Assembly: GCA_934778205.1 (NCBI GenBank)
Contig: CAKVOD010000004.1
Coordinates: forward strand, 82,491 to 146,490
Reading direction: 5' to 3'
DNA from: an uncultured Clostridia bacterium
GTDB taxonomy: Bacteria; Bacillota; Clostridia; Christensenellales; UBA1242
Length of the DNA: 64,000 nt
The notes beneath the pieces are model-generated. The model was not told where the DNA came from. It searched no databases and saw nothing but the letters and a program-made list of their open reading frames with translations. The position numbers and the translations under genes are program-made. The first letter of the stretch is position 1. Each line of letters opens with the position of its first letter. Below, piece after piece: positions 1-9,390 of the stretch.

Positions 1-1380
1 GCCTTCAATGAAAATATGCGAGCATTTGCTAATCAAATTATCGACCGCACCCTTTGTATAAACGACTTGCGAATTACCACGCGTGTGAACGGTGCTCATA
101 AGTTTACGGTTGGAATCAAACGGAATTTCAAATATTCTTTTCGCTGAAATATCGCAGTCTTTGCGTCGATACCCGAACTTGTGCGAAAAACTAATTAGTG
201 CCTTTTCAGTTGGGTCGCCGTGCAAATTGTTTTCGGTCAAAACTGAGTCATTACAAAGGAGCATACAATTCAATAATTCTTTTTGCCCCGTGGTCAGTGT
301 TTCGCTAATGTTTTCAAACTGATTTCCAACAAAAACCGACTTTACGGTCATATTGTTTTGCGTGAGCGTACCCGTTTTGTCTGTACAAATTACTTCACAC
401 GCACCCAGTGTTTCCACCGCGTGCAAACGTTTAACAATGGCATTTTTCTTGCTCATTTTCGTGACGCCGACTGCCATTATTATTGTCACGACCGCGGGCA
501 AACTTTCGGGAATTGCGGCGACGGCAATTGCAACCGCCGTCATAAATGCGTCGATGAATGACTGATTGGTCAATAGTAAACTCAAAAAGAAAATTAAGCC
601 TGCAAGGGCAAGAACCACCACTGTTATGGCTTTTCCTAGTTGTGCCAGATTTTTCTGTAGAGGTGTTTGCTCCTCATTAGTTTTGTTTAATAAGTTTGCA
701 ATTTTGCCAATTTCACTATCTGTCCCCGTTGCAATCACAATGCCTGCGCCACGTCCAAACAATACGACACTACTTGAATACGCAATATTTGTGCGGTCAC
801 CGAGTGGCGCTTTTTCAGGCAAGCGCTCGCCTGCTGTCTTTTCAACTGCGTTAGACTCCCCTGTCAATGACGCTTCACTAATTTTCAAACTGACCGATTC
901 AGTCAAATATAAGTCGGCGGGTATTATATCGCCCGACTCAAAAACAACTTTATCACCGACGACAATTTCTTCAATAGGTATAACATATTGCTTGTTATCG
1001 CGAACAACTTTAGCAGTTTTTTGTGAAAGTTTTTTCAAATTTTCAAGCGCATCTTCCGCTTTTTGCTCTTGAACATAACCGATGACAGCATTGAATATGA
1101 CAATTCCAACAATGACTATTGAATCGACATAATCGTTTGTATGCTCAACCATACTTATGATGAATGACGCAATACTTGCACCGATAAGAACTATTATCAT
1201 AGGGTCTTTGAACTGCGCTACTATTTTTGAAAATGCCGACTTCTTTTTGCCTTGTGGCAACGCATTTGCGCCGTTTTGCGAAAGTCTGTCCTTTGCAACT
1301 ATGCTTGAGAGTCCGTTCTCGCTCGTTTGAAACTCTGAGTATATTTGCGATTTACTGTATGTGTGGTAATTTTTCGCCAT
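1..1380 (-). CDS. Cation-translocating P-type ATPase (calcium type), C-terminus beyond window
   Basis: This reads leftward from an ATG at 1380, preceded by a GGGAGC ribosome binding site, and runs off the window edge, so about 460 N-terminal residues are present. The N-terminus has the short cation-ATPase N domain. Membrane segments follow, then the actuator motif (TGES near residue 185) and the phosphorylation motif DKTGT, encoded around 369-389, whose aspartate is phosphorylated during transport. A PEGL-type membrane motif is replaced by PESLP, which is usual in SERCA-like bacterial Ca2+ pumps. The family expels Ca2+ (sometimes Mn2+) at the cytoplasmic membrane using ATP. Family is certain from the motifs; the exact ion is inferred. 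Confidence 0.9.
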   Translation of the reverse strand, partial: MAKNYHTYSKSQIYSEFQTSENGLSSIVAKDRLSQNGANALPQGKKKSAFSKIVAQFKDPMIIVLIGASIASFIISMVEHTNDYVDSIVIVGIVIFNAVIGYVQEQKAEDALENLKKLSQKTAKVVRDNKQYVIPIEEIVVGDKVVFESGDIIPADLYLTESVSLKISEASLTGESNAVEKTAGERLPEKAPLGDRTNIAYSSSVVLFGRGAGIVIATGTDSEIGKIANLLNKTNEEQTPLQKNLAQLGKAITVVVLALAGLIFFLSLLLTNQSFIDAFMTAVAIAVAAIPESLPAVVTIIMAVGVTKMSKKNAIVKRLHAVETLGACEVICTDKTGTLTQNNMTVKSVFVGNQFENISETLTTGQKELLNCMLLCNDSVLTENNLHGDPTEKALISFSHKFGYRRKDCDISAKRIFEIPFDSNRKLMSTVHTRGNSQVVYTKGAVDNLISKCSHIFIEG

Positions 1381-1416
1381 AGTCGCTCCCTACAATAGAT
1401 TTATTAGTCTATTATA

Positions 1417-2193
1417 TTAGATGACTATAATTGTTATGACCGCCAACAACAATAAATAAATCGCAAACCATTTATATTGTACCTTTTCAACAACTTTGAG
1501 CATCAGTTTTATGCCCAAAATCGCGCACACGAACGCAGTTATACTGCCGACTATTAATTCCGCAACGCCGACATCCGCAAACGAAATTTGAAATTTGCAT
1601 TTGACAAGTTCATAGACAAGTGATGCCAAAATTATAGGGATACTCATCAAAAACGAAAAGTCAAGCGCATCCTTTTTCTCGACGCCCATAACAATGCCAG
1701 CACAAAGTGTAGTTCCGCTACGCGATATACCCGGTAAAATTGCAAGTCCTTGAAATATCCCCAACAAAATTGACTGTTTATAGCCTATCTTTATATAAGG
1801 ATAGTTTTCCTTTTCATATTTTCGCGAAATCCATTCAGTTGCGAGCAAAAATATGGCAGATAAAATGAATCCCCACGCAAGTAATCCACCACTAAAGGCG
1901 CTCTCAAAGAAGTCTGAGAACAGCAAAACTATTGTACAAGTAATTGCGGTGGCTATAATGAGATATAAAGCTTCAGGTTGAAATGGATGCTTGATAATTC
2001 CCCACAATTTTTTTCGGTAGAATATAACAACCGCAATGAGTGTTGCAAAATGGAGAGCAACATTTAAAAATAAGGAACCATCGCTCACGCCAAAAATATT
2101 TTCAAGCAACACCAAATGTCCACTGCTCGAAACGGGCAAAAATTCCGTCAACCCTTGCACTAGCCCTAAAATTATCACAACAAAAAAATCCAC
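1417..2193 (-). CDS. uppP: Undecaprenyl-diphosphatase UppP/BacA
   Basis: This 258-residue integral membrane enzyme dephosphorylates undecaprenyl diphosphate to recycle the lipid carrier for peptidoglycan synthesis, and overproduction in relatives gives bacitracin resistance. The N-terminal signature GLTEFLPVSSSGH and the second conserved block PGISRSGTT are both visible, with about eight hydrophobic segments. Length matches the family (260-280). The start is a GTG at 2193 preceded by AAGGTG. It lies 36 bp upstream of the P-type ATPase gene on the same strand and may share a transcript. It diverges from ychF. Confidence 0.95.
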   Translation of the reverse strand: MDFFVVIILGLVQGLTEFLPVSSSGHLVLLENIFGVSDGSLFLNVALHFATLIAVVIFYRKKLWGIIKHPFQPEALYLIIATAITCTIVLLFSDFFESAFSGGLLAWGFILSAIFLLATEWISRKYEKENYPYIKIGYKQSILLGIFQGLAILPGISRSGTTLCAGIVMGVEKKDALDFSFLMSIPIILASLVYELVKCKFQISFADVGVAELIVGSITAFVCAILGIKLMLKVVEKVQYKWFAIYLLLLAVITIIVI

Positions 2194-2334
2194 GCCACAC
2201 CTTCTTTTTACCTTAGTTTATTCTTTTTTGTTATTTGTTATGCAATTATACTTTATCTCAGCGTTAAATATCACGATTTTTACTACGTTTTGCAATTTTT
2301 TGTAGATAAATAAAAATTATTGTTTCAATTTCAC

Positions 2335-2363
2335 TTGCCATTTTGGAAAAATTAAGTTATAAT
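2335..2363 (+). promoter_or_regulatory. Sigma-A type promoter of ychF
   Basis: TTGCCA (2335-2340) and a perfect TATAAT (2358-2363) are separated by 17 bp, about 20 bp upstream of the ychF start. This is a near-consensus vegetative promoter. Confidence 0.75.
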
Positions 2364-2384
2364 TGAATAAATAAAGGAGATATG

Positions 2385-3476
2385 ATGAAATTAGGTGTTG
2401 TTGGACTCCCGAATGTAGGAAAAAGTACGTTATTTAATGCAATTACCAAAGCGGGTGCAATGAGTGCAAACTATCCGTTTTGTACAATAGAACCAAACGT
2501 TGGCATCGTTCCAGTGCCAGATGCAAGACTTGACCAACTCGAAAAGTTTTATAATTCCAAACGCAAGGTTTATGCAAATATTGAATTTGTTGACATTGCA
2601 GGACTTGTCAAGGGTGCAAGCCTTGGCGAAGGACTTGGCAACAAATTTTTGAGCCATATTCGCGAAGTCGATGCAATTGTACACTGTGTTAGATGTTTTG
2701 ATGATTCAAACATTATTCACGTCGAAGGCAAAGTCGACCCGCAAAATGATATTGAAATTATCAATCTTGAACTTATTCTTGCCGACATTGAAAGTGTTGA
2801 CAAACGCCTTGAAAAGGTTGGAAAATCTGTCAAAGCGGGCGACAAAGATGCAAAAGAAGAATTTGAAATTTTGAACATTATCAAAGAAACGTTGTCACAA
2901 AATCTTCCCGCACGACTTGCTCCACTCAGTGACGAGCAAAAGAAGATTGCTCAAGGTTTCTTCCTTTTGACAACCAAACCGATCATCTACTGTGCAAATG
3001 TCAGCGAGGACGATTTGGACGCGCCTGACAACGAGTACGTCAAAAAAGTCAAAGCAATTGCTGAAAAAGAAAATGCTGAAGTTGTCACAATTTGCGCAAA
3101 AATTGAGGAAGATTTGTCTGCACTAGAGGACGATGAAAAAATCGAAATGATGCGTGAACTTGGCATTGAACAAAGCGGGCTTGACAAACTTATCACGGCT
3201 TGCTATCACTTGCTCGGTTTGATGTCATTCCTTACTGCAGGAGAGGACGAAGTGCGCGCGTGGACGATTCCTATCGGCTACAAAGCGCCACAGGCGGCAG
3301 GAAAAATCCACACAGACTTTGAAAAAGGATTTATCAAAGCTGAAGTCGTCAATTACAAAGACCTTTTAGAACTCGGCGGATTCACACAAGCAAAAGAAAA
3401 AGGAAAAGTTAGACTTGAGGGCAAAGATTACATCGTTCAAGACGGCGATGTTATGCTATTCAAATTCAATGTTTAG
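2385..3476 (+). CDS. ychF: Redox-regulated GTPase/ATPase YchF (Obg family)
   Basis: YchF is a universally conserved P-loop NTPase of the Obg clade that prefers ATP, binds ribosomes and affects oxidative stress responses. The N-terminus begins MKLGVVGLPNVGKSTLFN, which contains the G1 loop. A DIAGLVKGAS G3 block and a C-terminal TGS-like domain (VQDGDVMLFKFNV) are present. The normal length is about 363. Two ATGs stand in tandem; the second (2385) is chosen because it lies 5 nt after AAAGGAG, while the first (2382) is only 2 nt away. The downstream hypothetical gene starts 10 bp later and is probably co-transcribed. Confidence 0.96.
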   Translation: MKLGVVGLPNVGKSTLFNAITKAGAMSANYPFCTIEPNVGIVPVPDARLDQLEKFYNSKRKVYANIEFVDIAGLVKGASLGEGLGNKFLSHIREVDAIVHCVRCFDDSNIIHVEGKVDPQNDIEIINLELILADIESVDKRLEKVGKSVKAGDKDAKEEFEILNIIKETLSQNLPARLAPLSDEQKKIAQGFFLLTTKPIIYCANVSEDDLDAPDNEYVKKVKAIAEKENAEVVTICAKIEEDLSALEDDEKIEMMRELGIEQSGLDKLITACYHLLGLMSFLTAGEDEVRAWTIPIGYKAPQAAGKIHTDFEKGFIKAEVVNYKDLLELGGFTQAKEKGKVRLEGKDYIVQDGDVMLFKFNV

Positions 3477-3486
3477 AGGTACGATT

Positions 3487-3972
3487 ATGAACACAAATGA
3501 TGAAATTATTAACATTTTAAATGTAGGTTTTGATAAAATTACAAACGCTGTCACTGTCGATTACAAGCAAAGTGCATTGATGAAAGACCCTAAGCACATC
3601 GAACTTATTGAACGCTATGCAAAGGTTCTCTCTCATCACTTTATTAGTAAATTTGCAAACCTCTGCACTGCCGTTTCAATTGCAGATATGATTGATGACG
3701 AGCAAAAGACGGCTGTTATGAACGCCGTTGAAAGAAAGATTGACCAAATCGCCGACGACTTCCCTAAAAAGTACGAAACAACTTTAAAGCAAGTCAAAAA
3801 ATACTTTGGACATTCATATTCAGTCGATTGCTTGACGAATGTTACCGCTGAATGTTTCATTGATGATTTCAATGATGAACGCAAAAACATTATTGAATGG
3901 GCAAAAAATATTCAACTTGATGACGAAGGCACGACAAAAACGCCAAATTCCACTGAAAAGGCAACTGCTTAA
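3487..3972 (+). CDS. Hypothetical protein (161 aa)
   Basis: I do not recognise this gene. It encodes an acidic, soluble, mostly helical protein with no signal peptide or membrane segment and several cysteine and histidine residues. The ATG at 3487 is preferred over an upstream in-frame start inside ychF because it follows AGAGG and avoids a 60-bp overlap. It sits 10 bp after ychF and ends at a strong terminator, so the two form one transcription unit. General style (short, charged, lineage-specific) resembles the hypothetical genes at 20118-20513 and 27990-28553. Confidence 0.75.
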   Translation: MNTNDEIINILNVGFDKITNAVTVDYKQSALMKDPKHIELIERYAKVLSHHFISKFANLCTAVSIADMIDDEQKTAVMNAVERKIDQIADDFPKKYETTLKQVKKYFGHSYSVDCLTNVTAECFIDDFNDERKNIIEWAKNIQLDDEGTTKTPNSTEKATA

Positions 3973-3980
3973 CAAATACA

Positions 3981-4014
3981 AAAAACCGCTTGAACACAAT
4001 TCAAGCGGTTTTTT
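3981..4014 (+). terminator. Rho-independent terminator after ychF unit
   Basis: A 9-bp stem CCGCTTGAA/TTCAAGCGG (3986-3994 and 4000-4008) with a 5-nt loop is followed by six T residues and preceded by six A residues, so it could work in both directions. Confidence 0.9.
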
Positions 4015-4072
4015 GTTATGTTGTGTTGCTACTTATCCTTATCCAAAAATAATAATTAATCTATTCATTATG

Positions 4073-4094
4073 ACGCCGTTTAACAAAACGGCGT
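4073..4094. other. Perfect hairpin upstream of collagen-like gene
   Basis: A perfect 9-bp stem ACGCCGTTT/AAACGGCGT with a 4-nt loop lies 38 bp upstream of the collagen-like gene. It has no long T tract. A TATAAT follows at 4104-4109, so it may insulate that promoter from ychF read-through. Function is inferred. Confidence 0.5.
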
Positions 4095-4131
4095 TTCACT
4101 TAATATAATGAATTAGTGTAATAGGTGAATT

Positions 4132-5229
4132 ATGGATGACAACAAATGGTGCAGTTTTGAAAACTGCAAATCAATTTGCAACCGCCCCTACCGCATCATC
4201 ATCAAAGGAGCGACGGGTGCGACAGGTGCGCGTGGCGAAACGGGTGCGACTGGAGCAACTGGTGCTATTGGAGAACGCGGCACGACGGGTGCAACTGGAA
4301 TTACGGGAGCAACCGGTGCGACGGGCGAAAAAGGCGACAGCGTGCAAGTACGCACGACACAAACGATTGCCCCCACACAAAAAGCGCGGGTTATTTCAAC
4401 GCGCGAAAATAATACTATTTTCCTTGACTTTCTCATTCCACAAGGTAATACGGGCACAACCGAAAACTTGTTTGTAGGCGACGTTGAAACAGTTTCACCC
4501 GACGAACAAGCAGACATAACTGATAGATTTGACGCGGATACTCATTTTTTTGATTTTAAAATCCCCCGTGGCACAACTGGTCCACGGGGTGCGACTGGCG
4601 AAAAGGGAGAACAAGGCGAAAAGGGAGATACAGGACCACGAGGCGCTCAAGGCTTTCCCGGCGAAATCGGCTTACCCGGCGCTAAAGGCGACACGGGCCC
4701 ACAAGGTCCAAAGGGCAATACGGGTGAACGAGGTGAAAAAGGTGACACAGGTCCGCAAGGCATTAAGGGTGACACAGGTATTAAAGGTGACACAGGCCCC
4801 AAAGGAGATAGAGGGCCTGCTGGTCCCCCGGGCACAACTGATAACATAAATGCAACAATTTTCAATTCCATTTCGCAAACAATCACAAACAACAACTCTC
4901 TTACATTAGACGAAGTTATGTCAAATAATGGAATGCAAGTTGGTGCCGATTATATCGAGGTTCCAGTGGCGGGTACTTATATAATCTCTTTTTCAATCAA
5001 CAATTCACAGTCTGCAACCAGTGGCGACTGCGTTGGCGTTGCAATCAATGGCACTATGATCAACGGAACGCGTCGTCCACTTACAGTCAGCACCAATACC
5101 AGTGGCACATTTGTTATGGTTTTAGAGCGCAACAGTCACGTTCAACTTCTTGCAAATCTCAGCGGAACGCGCACTCTCAACGCCTCAGGCGGTCCTAGTA
5201 CGGTATTAACTGTCGCTCTTATCGGTTAA
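4132..5229 (+). CDS. Collagen-like triple-helix repeat protein with BclA-like C-terminal domain
   Basis: The 365-residue protein has a short Cys-containing N-terminus (residues 1-25). Gly-X-Thr collagen repeats follow (about 25-65), then two non-collagenous modules of similar sequence separated by further Gly-X-Y repeats (to about 235). The C-terminal domain of about 125 residues has the AGTYIISFS pattern of BclA/C1q-type trimerising jelly rolls. Such proteins form trimeric filaments on spores (exosporium) or cell surfaces of Firmicutes. There is no signal peptide, as in several exosporial collagens; the N-terminal cysteines could anchor it. ATG 4132 follows AGGTG. Placement on spores is inferred from the sporulation genes elsewhere in the window. 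Confidence 0.88.
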   Translation: MDDNKWCSFENCKSICNRPYRIIIKGATGATGARGETGATGATGAIGERGTTGATGITGATGATGEKGDSVQVRTTQTIAPTQKARVISTRENNTIFLDFLIPQGNTGTTENLFVGDVETVSPDEQADITDRFDADTHFFDFKIPRGTTGPRGATGEKGEQGEKGDTGPRGAQGFPGEIGLPGAKGDTGPQGPKGNTGERGEKGDTGPQGIKGDTGIKGDTGPKGDRGPAGPPGTTDNINATIFNSISQTITNNNSLTLDEVMSNNGMQVGADYIEVPVAGTYIISFSINNSQSATSGDCVGVAINGTMINGTRRPLTVSTNTSGTFVMVLERNSHVQLLANLSGTRTLNASGGPSTVLTVALIG

Positions 5230-5246
5230 CAAAAGACACACAAAAA

Positions 5247-5633
5247 CTATCTTTCTAATTCAGCCTCAATTTTATCGGCAACAACGGCGCCATTGATTGG
5301 CGCTTTTTCCGTATTCAAAACTTTTTCTCTTGAAACAAGTCTATCAAGAAAGAAGTTCATTTTATAAATATCTCCATTAGCACGATATAGCACTCCATCT
5401 CCGTGCTTTTTGTCTTTATAAAATGTTCCTACATAGACATCTCCATCTATATAGAATACCTTGCCATTCCCACAACGTTGGTTGTTTTCCCAATACCCCT
5501 CGTATCTCATTCCCCCTTGATAATTCATAACGCCAAAACCTTCACGCTTGTAATAAGATATATTAGCTTCTTGCGAAACAAACAGCGCCTCCCCATTATA
5601 AACTCCATTAAAAAATTTTACTGTTGTGTTCAT
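5247..5633 (-). CDS. MORN-repeat protein (128 aa)
   Basis: The central region contains at least three MORN repeats (for example YEGYWENNQRCGNGKV and YVGTFYKDKKHGDGVLY). MORN repeats form an extended beta sheet used as a scaffold or lipid-contacting surface. No signal peptide or catalytic domain is visible. The start at 5633 is chosen because GGAGG lies just upstream, inside the codons following an earlier in-frame ATG at 5645. The gene converges on the collagen-like gene with only 17 bp between stop codons. The biochemical role is unknown. Confidence 0.8.
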   Translation of the reverse strand: MNTTVKFFNGVYNGEALFVSQEANISYYKREGFGVMNYQGGMRYEGYWENNQRCGNGKVFYIDGDVYVGTFYKDKKHGDGVLYRANGDIYKMNFFLDRLVSREKVLNTEKAPINGAVVADKIEAELER

Positions 5634-5844
5634 AATAGCCTCCATTAACTATGTTAGATTTTACCACTTAATTTTGCATTTGTCAAACTTTTAGACAAGC
5701 ATTTTTTTATCACTCTTTATAATAAAAACTTTGTTGCCAATTACAAACTTAGCACAACAAAAAACAAGTGGTATAGCAATACTTTCGCAACGGAAATATC
5801 GTCTTTACCACTTATTTTATGATAATCATTAATGATTAAAGTAT

Positions 5845-6306
5845 TTATGCTTTAAATTTGCTTTCGCAATCGCGCAAAAAGTCTACAAAGTTGTCAATGT
5901 CAGTAAATCTTTTATAAACAGATGCAAAACGAACATATGCAACCTCGTCGAGTTTTTTCAGTTCATTCATAACTATTTCCCCGATTTGGCTTGATTTTAT
6001 CTCTTGTGAAGGATAATTTATTACATATTGTTCAACCTTATTCACAATCTTTTCCATTGACTCAGACGATACTGGGCGTTTTTCGCACGCTTTGATGAGC
6101 CCTTTTATAATTTTTTCGCGCGAAAACTCTTGCCTTGAATTATCTGATTTGATTACAAGCAACGGCGATGTTTCAACTGTTTCGTATGTTGTAAAACGTT
6201 TCCCGCAACGGTTGCATTCGCGACGTCTACGTATTGCGTTGATTTCTTCAGTATTTCTTGAATCTAAAACTTTGCTATCCTCATAGCCACAAAATACACA
6301 TTTCAT
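5845..6306 (-). CDS. nrdR: Transcriptional repressor NrdR
   Basis: NrdR represses ribonucleotide reductase genes when its ATP-cone domain senses dATP. The 153-residue protein starts MKCVFCGYEDSKVLDSR; its CxxC pairs near residues 3/6 and 31/34 form the zinc ribbon that binds NrdR boxes. The RRRRECNRCGKRFTTYE block is diagnostic. The ATP-cone occupies about residues 49-139. Length is typical. No RNR gene is near it here, but two pairs of NrdR-box-like palindromes occur elsewhere in the window (15828-15873 and 30124-30171). Confidence 0.96.
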   Translation of the reverse strand: MKCVFCGYEDSKVLDSRNTEEINAIRRRRECNRCGKRFTTYETVETSPLLVIKSDNSRQEFSREKIIKGLIKACEKRPVSSESMEKIVNKVEQYVINYPSQEIKSSQIGEIVMNELKKLDEVAYVRFASVYKRFTDIDNFVDFLRDCESKFKA

Positions 6307-6371
6307 AAAATTTTATCCTTTTGGTTTTCTTTCTAATCATTTATTTCAATAAACTAACCTATATTAACGTA

Positions 6372-8351
6372 TTAAAAATCAAAATCGTCAAATGATGATG
6401 TAGATTGTTGTAAAACTGCTTTGTTGCGCGCCTCAATATCATAAAAGATTCGCGCTTCATCAAGCGTACGCGCTGGTGCATACTCGGTTGGAATATTCTT
6501 CATTTGATAAAGTTTTGGCACAGCATATGCAGGTGTGAACACCGCTTTGACTGGATTTTCGTGATACATTTTGACAATACAAGTATTCTTTGGCAACAAT
6601 TCAAGTTCTTCAGGATAGATGAGTGGACGCGATGTTTCGCTAGTTGATTCTGACTTACTATCCTTTTCCCCCTTTGTTTTCGATGTCGTTTTTACCGTAA
6701 TGTTACCGCACATTTTACTAAACTCGTCTTTCGTACGCTGGTCAGTCGTACCAATGAACACTTGAATATTGCAGTTTGTGCGGACAATATCAGCGACCTT
6801 GTCACCATAAATGTTGTTAAGTTGTGTATAACTTTGCACAACCAAAACCATAAATATTCCACGCGAACGCCCGACTGTGATAATTTTGTCAAGCAAATTA
6901 ATCTTCGGCAAGTTACCAAACTCATCCATAATAAAGTAAGTATTTCGATTAAGTTGTCGCTCTTTTGCAACATTTTTATTGGCAAGTTCAATCAAAATTT
7001 TATAAAGTTGAACAATACAAAGCGTTGCAATGCCGTGACGTGTTTGTTTTTCATCTGGAATTATGATAAAGAACGCTGTTGGCTGGTCGTCAAATTTTTC
7101 GAACTCCATTTCATCGGCGCTTGTTGCATAGCAAATGCCGTTGTCCGACAAAAGTCCAAGTTTGGTCGAAAGCACTGACACGTACGAACGCGCGGTGTTT
7201 GGCGCTGCGCCAACAACAGTGTTTGCCAATTGTGGAACTTCAGAGAACTTATCTCTACCTTGACAAAGGTATTTTTTCAATGTTTTAAATTGGTCATCAG
7301 GGTCAAGGTCACGGAAAAATGCGATTTTACCAAAGTTATAAAGCGTAAACTTCTCACGCGTCATATTGCATTTCGGGTCAGCAGAATCCTCGAGCATAGC
7401 GTACAAAACTGCTTGAGCAAAACCTTGTGCACCCATTTCCCACGATGGGTCGTTTTGATTTTCGACAGGTACAAGCGTCATCGCAATATCTTTCAAATCT
7501 TCTTGCGCGTCGGAAATCAACACTTTTTTATATGACATAACATCGTTCATAAGCGATTGTTTGTCAGCATATGCTGTGCCATTAAATTCATACCACTCAT
7601 CACCAAACGCCGTCTTGTCACTTGTTGCAAGCATCAATTTACTGTTTTTGTCCATTGGTTGTTTGTGAACAACAACTTCACTATCTATGTGCATTGCGCG
7701 TTGATATATATCATAAGCACGCCCCATAGGGTTCCAACGCGTCGACGAAAACACATCACGCAAGTTCAAGACTTTAACATTATAACCCTTTTGCTTCAAC
7801 TTGTAGGCGTGATGTGCATATAGTTCGCCTTTAGGGTCAGTAACAACAATAGATGGACGAGTTTTTGTTTCCGACAAAATTTGAATGAACGGGTCTACAT
7901 ACATTGTTGTTTTACCAGAACCAGTTGTACCAATTACCATTGTGTGAATAGGTTTTCTAAGGTTTACGTCAATTGAACTTCCCTTTGCTTCCGCACGAAC
8001 CAAAATACCATCTTTAACAGTTTTCAAATCTGACCATTTTGCGAATGTCGTAATTTTATTCAGTTCCTTGATAGTCAAAAACTTTGAGTCAAAAAACTGT
8101 TTTTGCTTGCCGTCTTTGTCGCTCTTTTTACCTGTAAAAAACTTCGCCCCCTTCATTGAGTCTTCAAGCAAATAACAAATGAAAAGCAACATCAAAACAC
8201 CAAAAATAGCAAGCGTCATTGAATCAGTTATAATTTCCTTAGAGAAATTGACCTCTTGTTTTGAAATCAATCCCCCAACGATAACAGCCACAACAAAAGC
8301 GCCAACAACAACGCCTAGAAGTTTCAAAATAACCTTAAAAATGTTTGACAT
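6372..8351 (-). CDS. VirD4/TraG-family type IV coupling ATPase, orphan
   Basis: This is a TraG/VirD4-type conjugation coupling protein: an inner-membrane hexameric ATPase that recruits DNA-protein substrates to a type IV secretion channel. It has an N-terminal membrane region of two helices (about residues 5-60), Walker A GTTGSGKT near residue 145, and the Walker B region FIMDEFGNLPKI near 460 followed by VVQSYTQLNNIYG. About 659 residues is normal. The start is set at 8351 because an earlier in-frame ATG (8369) overlaps the AAAGGGAG ribosome binding site. No relaxase, VirB4 or other mating-channel gene lies nearby, so it is orphaned in this window. The downstream neighbour is nrdR. Confidence 0.9.
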   Translation of the reverse strand: MSNIFKVILKLLGVVVGAFVVAVIVGGLISKQEVNFSKEIITDSMTLAIFGVLMLLFICYLLEDSMKGAKFFTGKKSDKDGKQKQFFDSKFLTIKELNKITTFAKWSDLKTVKDGILVRAEAKGSSIDVNLRKPIHTMVIGTTGSGKTTMYVDPFIQILSETKTRPSIVVTDPKGELYAHHAYKLKQKGYNVKVLNLRDVFSSTRWNPMGRAYDIYQRAMHIDSEVVVHKQPMDKNSKLMLATSDKTAFGDEWYEFNGTAYADKQSLMNDVMSYKKVLISDAQEDLKDIAMTLVPVENQNDPSWEMGAQGFAQAVLYAMLEDSADPKCNMTREKFTLYNFGKIAFFRDLDPDDQFKTLKKYLCQGRDKFSEVPQLANTVVGAAPNTARSYVSVLSTKLGLLSDNGICYATSADEMEFEKFDDQPTAFFIIIPDEKQTRHGIATLCIVQLYKILIELANKNVAKERQLNRNTYFIMDEFGNLPKINLLDKIITVGRSRGIFMVLVVQSYTQLNNIYGDKVADIVRTNCNIQVFIGTTDQRTKDEFSKMCGNITVKTTSKTKGEKDSKSESTSETSRPLIYPEELELLPKNTCIVKMYHENPVKAVFTPAYAVPKLYQMKNIPTEYAPARTLDEARIFYDIEARNKAVLQQSTSSFDDFDF

Positions 8352-8568
8352 ACAACTGCTCCCTTTCAAAAAAAGTTTTTTTAATGCAAAAAATTGATTT
8401 TATATGGAATTATACCACATAAATTGCAAAATTCAAACTAATTTGACTATTGTTTTTTACGCTTTTCAAGTGTGTTAATTCTCAACATAAATTTCACAAC
8501 TTTTTTTAAACGACAAATCACAATTAACGACGCTTGCAAAAAAATATTATTTCAAATATATAATTTTC

Positions 8569-8597
8569 TTGACTTTAGTATAAATTAGTATTATAAT
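8569..8597 (+). promoter_or_regulatory. Promoter of the ABC exporter operon
   Basis: TTGACT (8569-8574) and TATAAT (8592-8597) are separated by exactly 17 bp. An untranslated leader of about 70 nt follows before the ABC ATPase start at 8677. Confidence 0.8.
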
Positions 8598-8676
8598 TGA
8601 GAAAAGTTGCAGGTATACTGTTGTTTTTTGATAGTTTACTTGCAAAATGATATAAATGTTATAAAGGAAGAAAATA

Positions 8677-9390
8677 ATGTTAGAACTTATAAATTACACA
8701 AAATTCTACCCAAACGGCAAAATTGGGGCTCAAAATATTAATCTCAAGGTTGAAAAAGGAGATATTTTTGCTTTCATTGGACACAATGGCGCGGGCAAAA
8801 CGACGACAATAAAGAGCATTGTTGGAATTAATGACATTTCAAGCGGTGACATTTTGATTGATGGCGTTTCAATCAAAGAAAATCCGTTGCTTTGCAAGCA
8901 AAAAATTGCGTATGTTCCTGACAATCCTGACATTTACACCGCGCTAACGGGCATTCAATATATAAATCTTGTGGCGGATATTTTCAAGGTCAGCAAAGAG
9001 GCGCGCGAAAAATTGACGACAAAATATGCGACAGATCTTGAATTGATTTCCGACCTTAACAACCCCATTTCAACTTATTCGCACGGGATGCGTCAAAAAC
9101 TTGTTCTCATCTCAGCTTTTGTTCATAGTCCAAAACTGCTTGTTCTTGACGAACCTTTTGTTGGACTTGACCCCAAAGCAAGTTTCACAATCAAAAACAT
9201 AATGAAAGAATTTGTCAGCAGTGGCAACGCAATTTTCTTCTCGACTCACGTGCTTGAAGTTGCGGAAAAACTTTGCAACAAGGTTGCAATCATTAAAAAC
9301 GGCGAAATAGTTGTAAGTGGCACAATGAGTGAAATCAAAAAGGACAACTCACTTGAAAACGTTTTCTTGGAGAATGACAAAAATGAATAA
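8677..9390 (+). CDS. ABC transporter ATP-binding protein (ABC-2 exporter type)
   Basis: This 237-residue nucleotide-binding subunit has Walker A GHNGAGKTT (about residues 35-43), a Q-loop region, the degenerate signature YSHGMRQK (about 130), Walker B LLVLDEPFVGLD (about 150) and the switch histidine in FFSTHVLE. The YSHGMRQK signature is typical of exporters that partner with ABC-2 permeases. The gene overlaps the following permease gene by 8 bp, so the two are translationally coupled. The substrate cannot be read from sequence. RBS AAAGGAAG precedes the ATG. Confidence 0.93.
   Translation: MLELINYTKFYPNGKIGAQNINLKVEKGDIFAFIGHNGAGKTTTIKSIVGINDISSGDILIDGVSIKENPLLCKQKIAYVPDNPDIYTALTGIQYINLVADIFKVSKEAREKLTTKYATDLELISDLNNPISTYSHGMRQKLVLISAFVHSPKLLVLDEPFVGLDPKASFTIKNIMKEFVSSGNAIFFSTHVLEVAEKLCNKVAIIKNGEIVVSGTMSEIKKDNSLENVFLENDKNE

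Noticed and set aside
566..1072. A 168-residue rightward frame at the left edge
   Set aside because: It lies antisense to the P-type ATPase, whose motifs are unambiguous.
4171..4895. Several long open frames on both strands inside the collagen-like gene
   Set aside because: They are by-products of the Gly-Xaa-Thr repeat composition; the plus frame from 4132 has the ribosome binding site and a recognisable protein.
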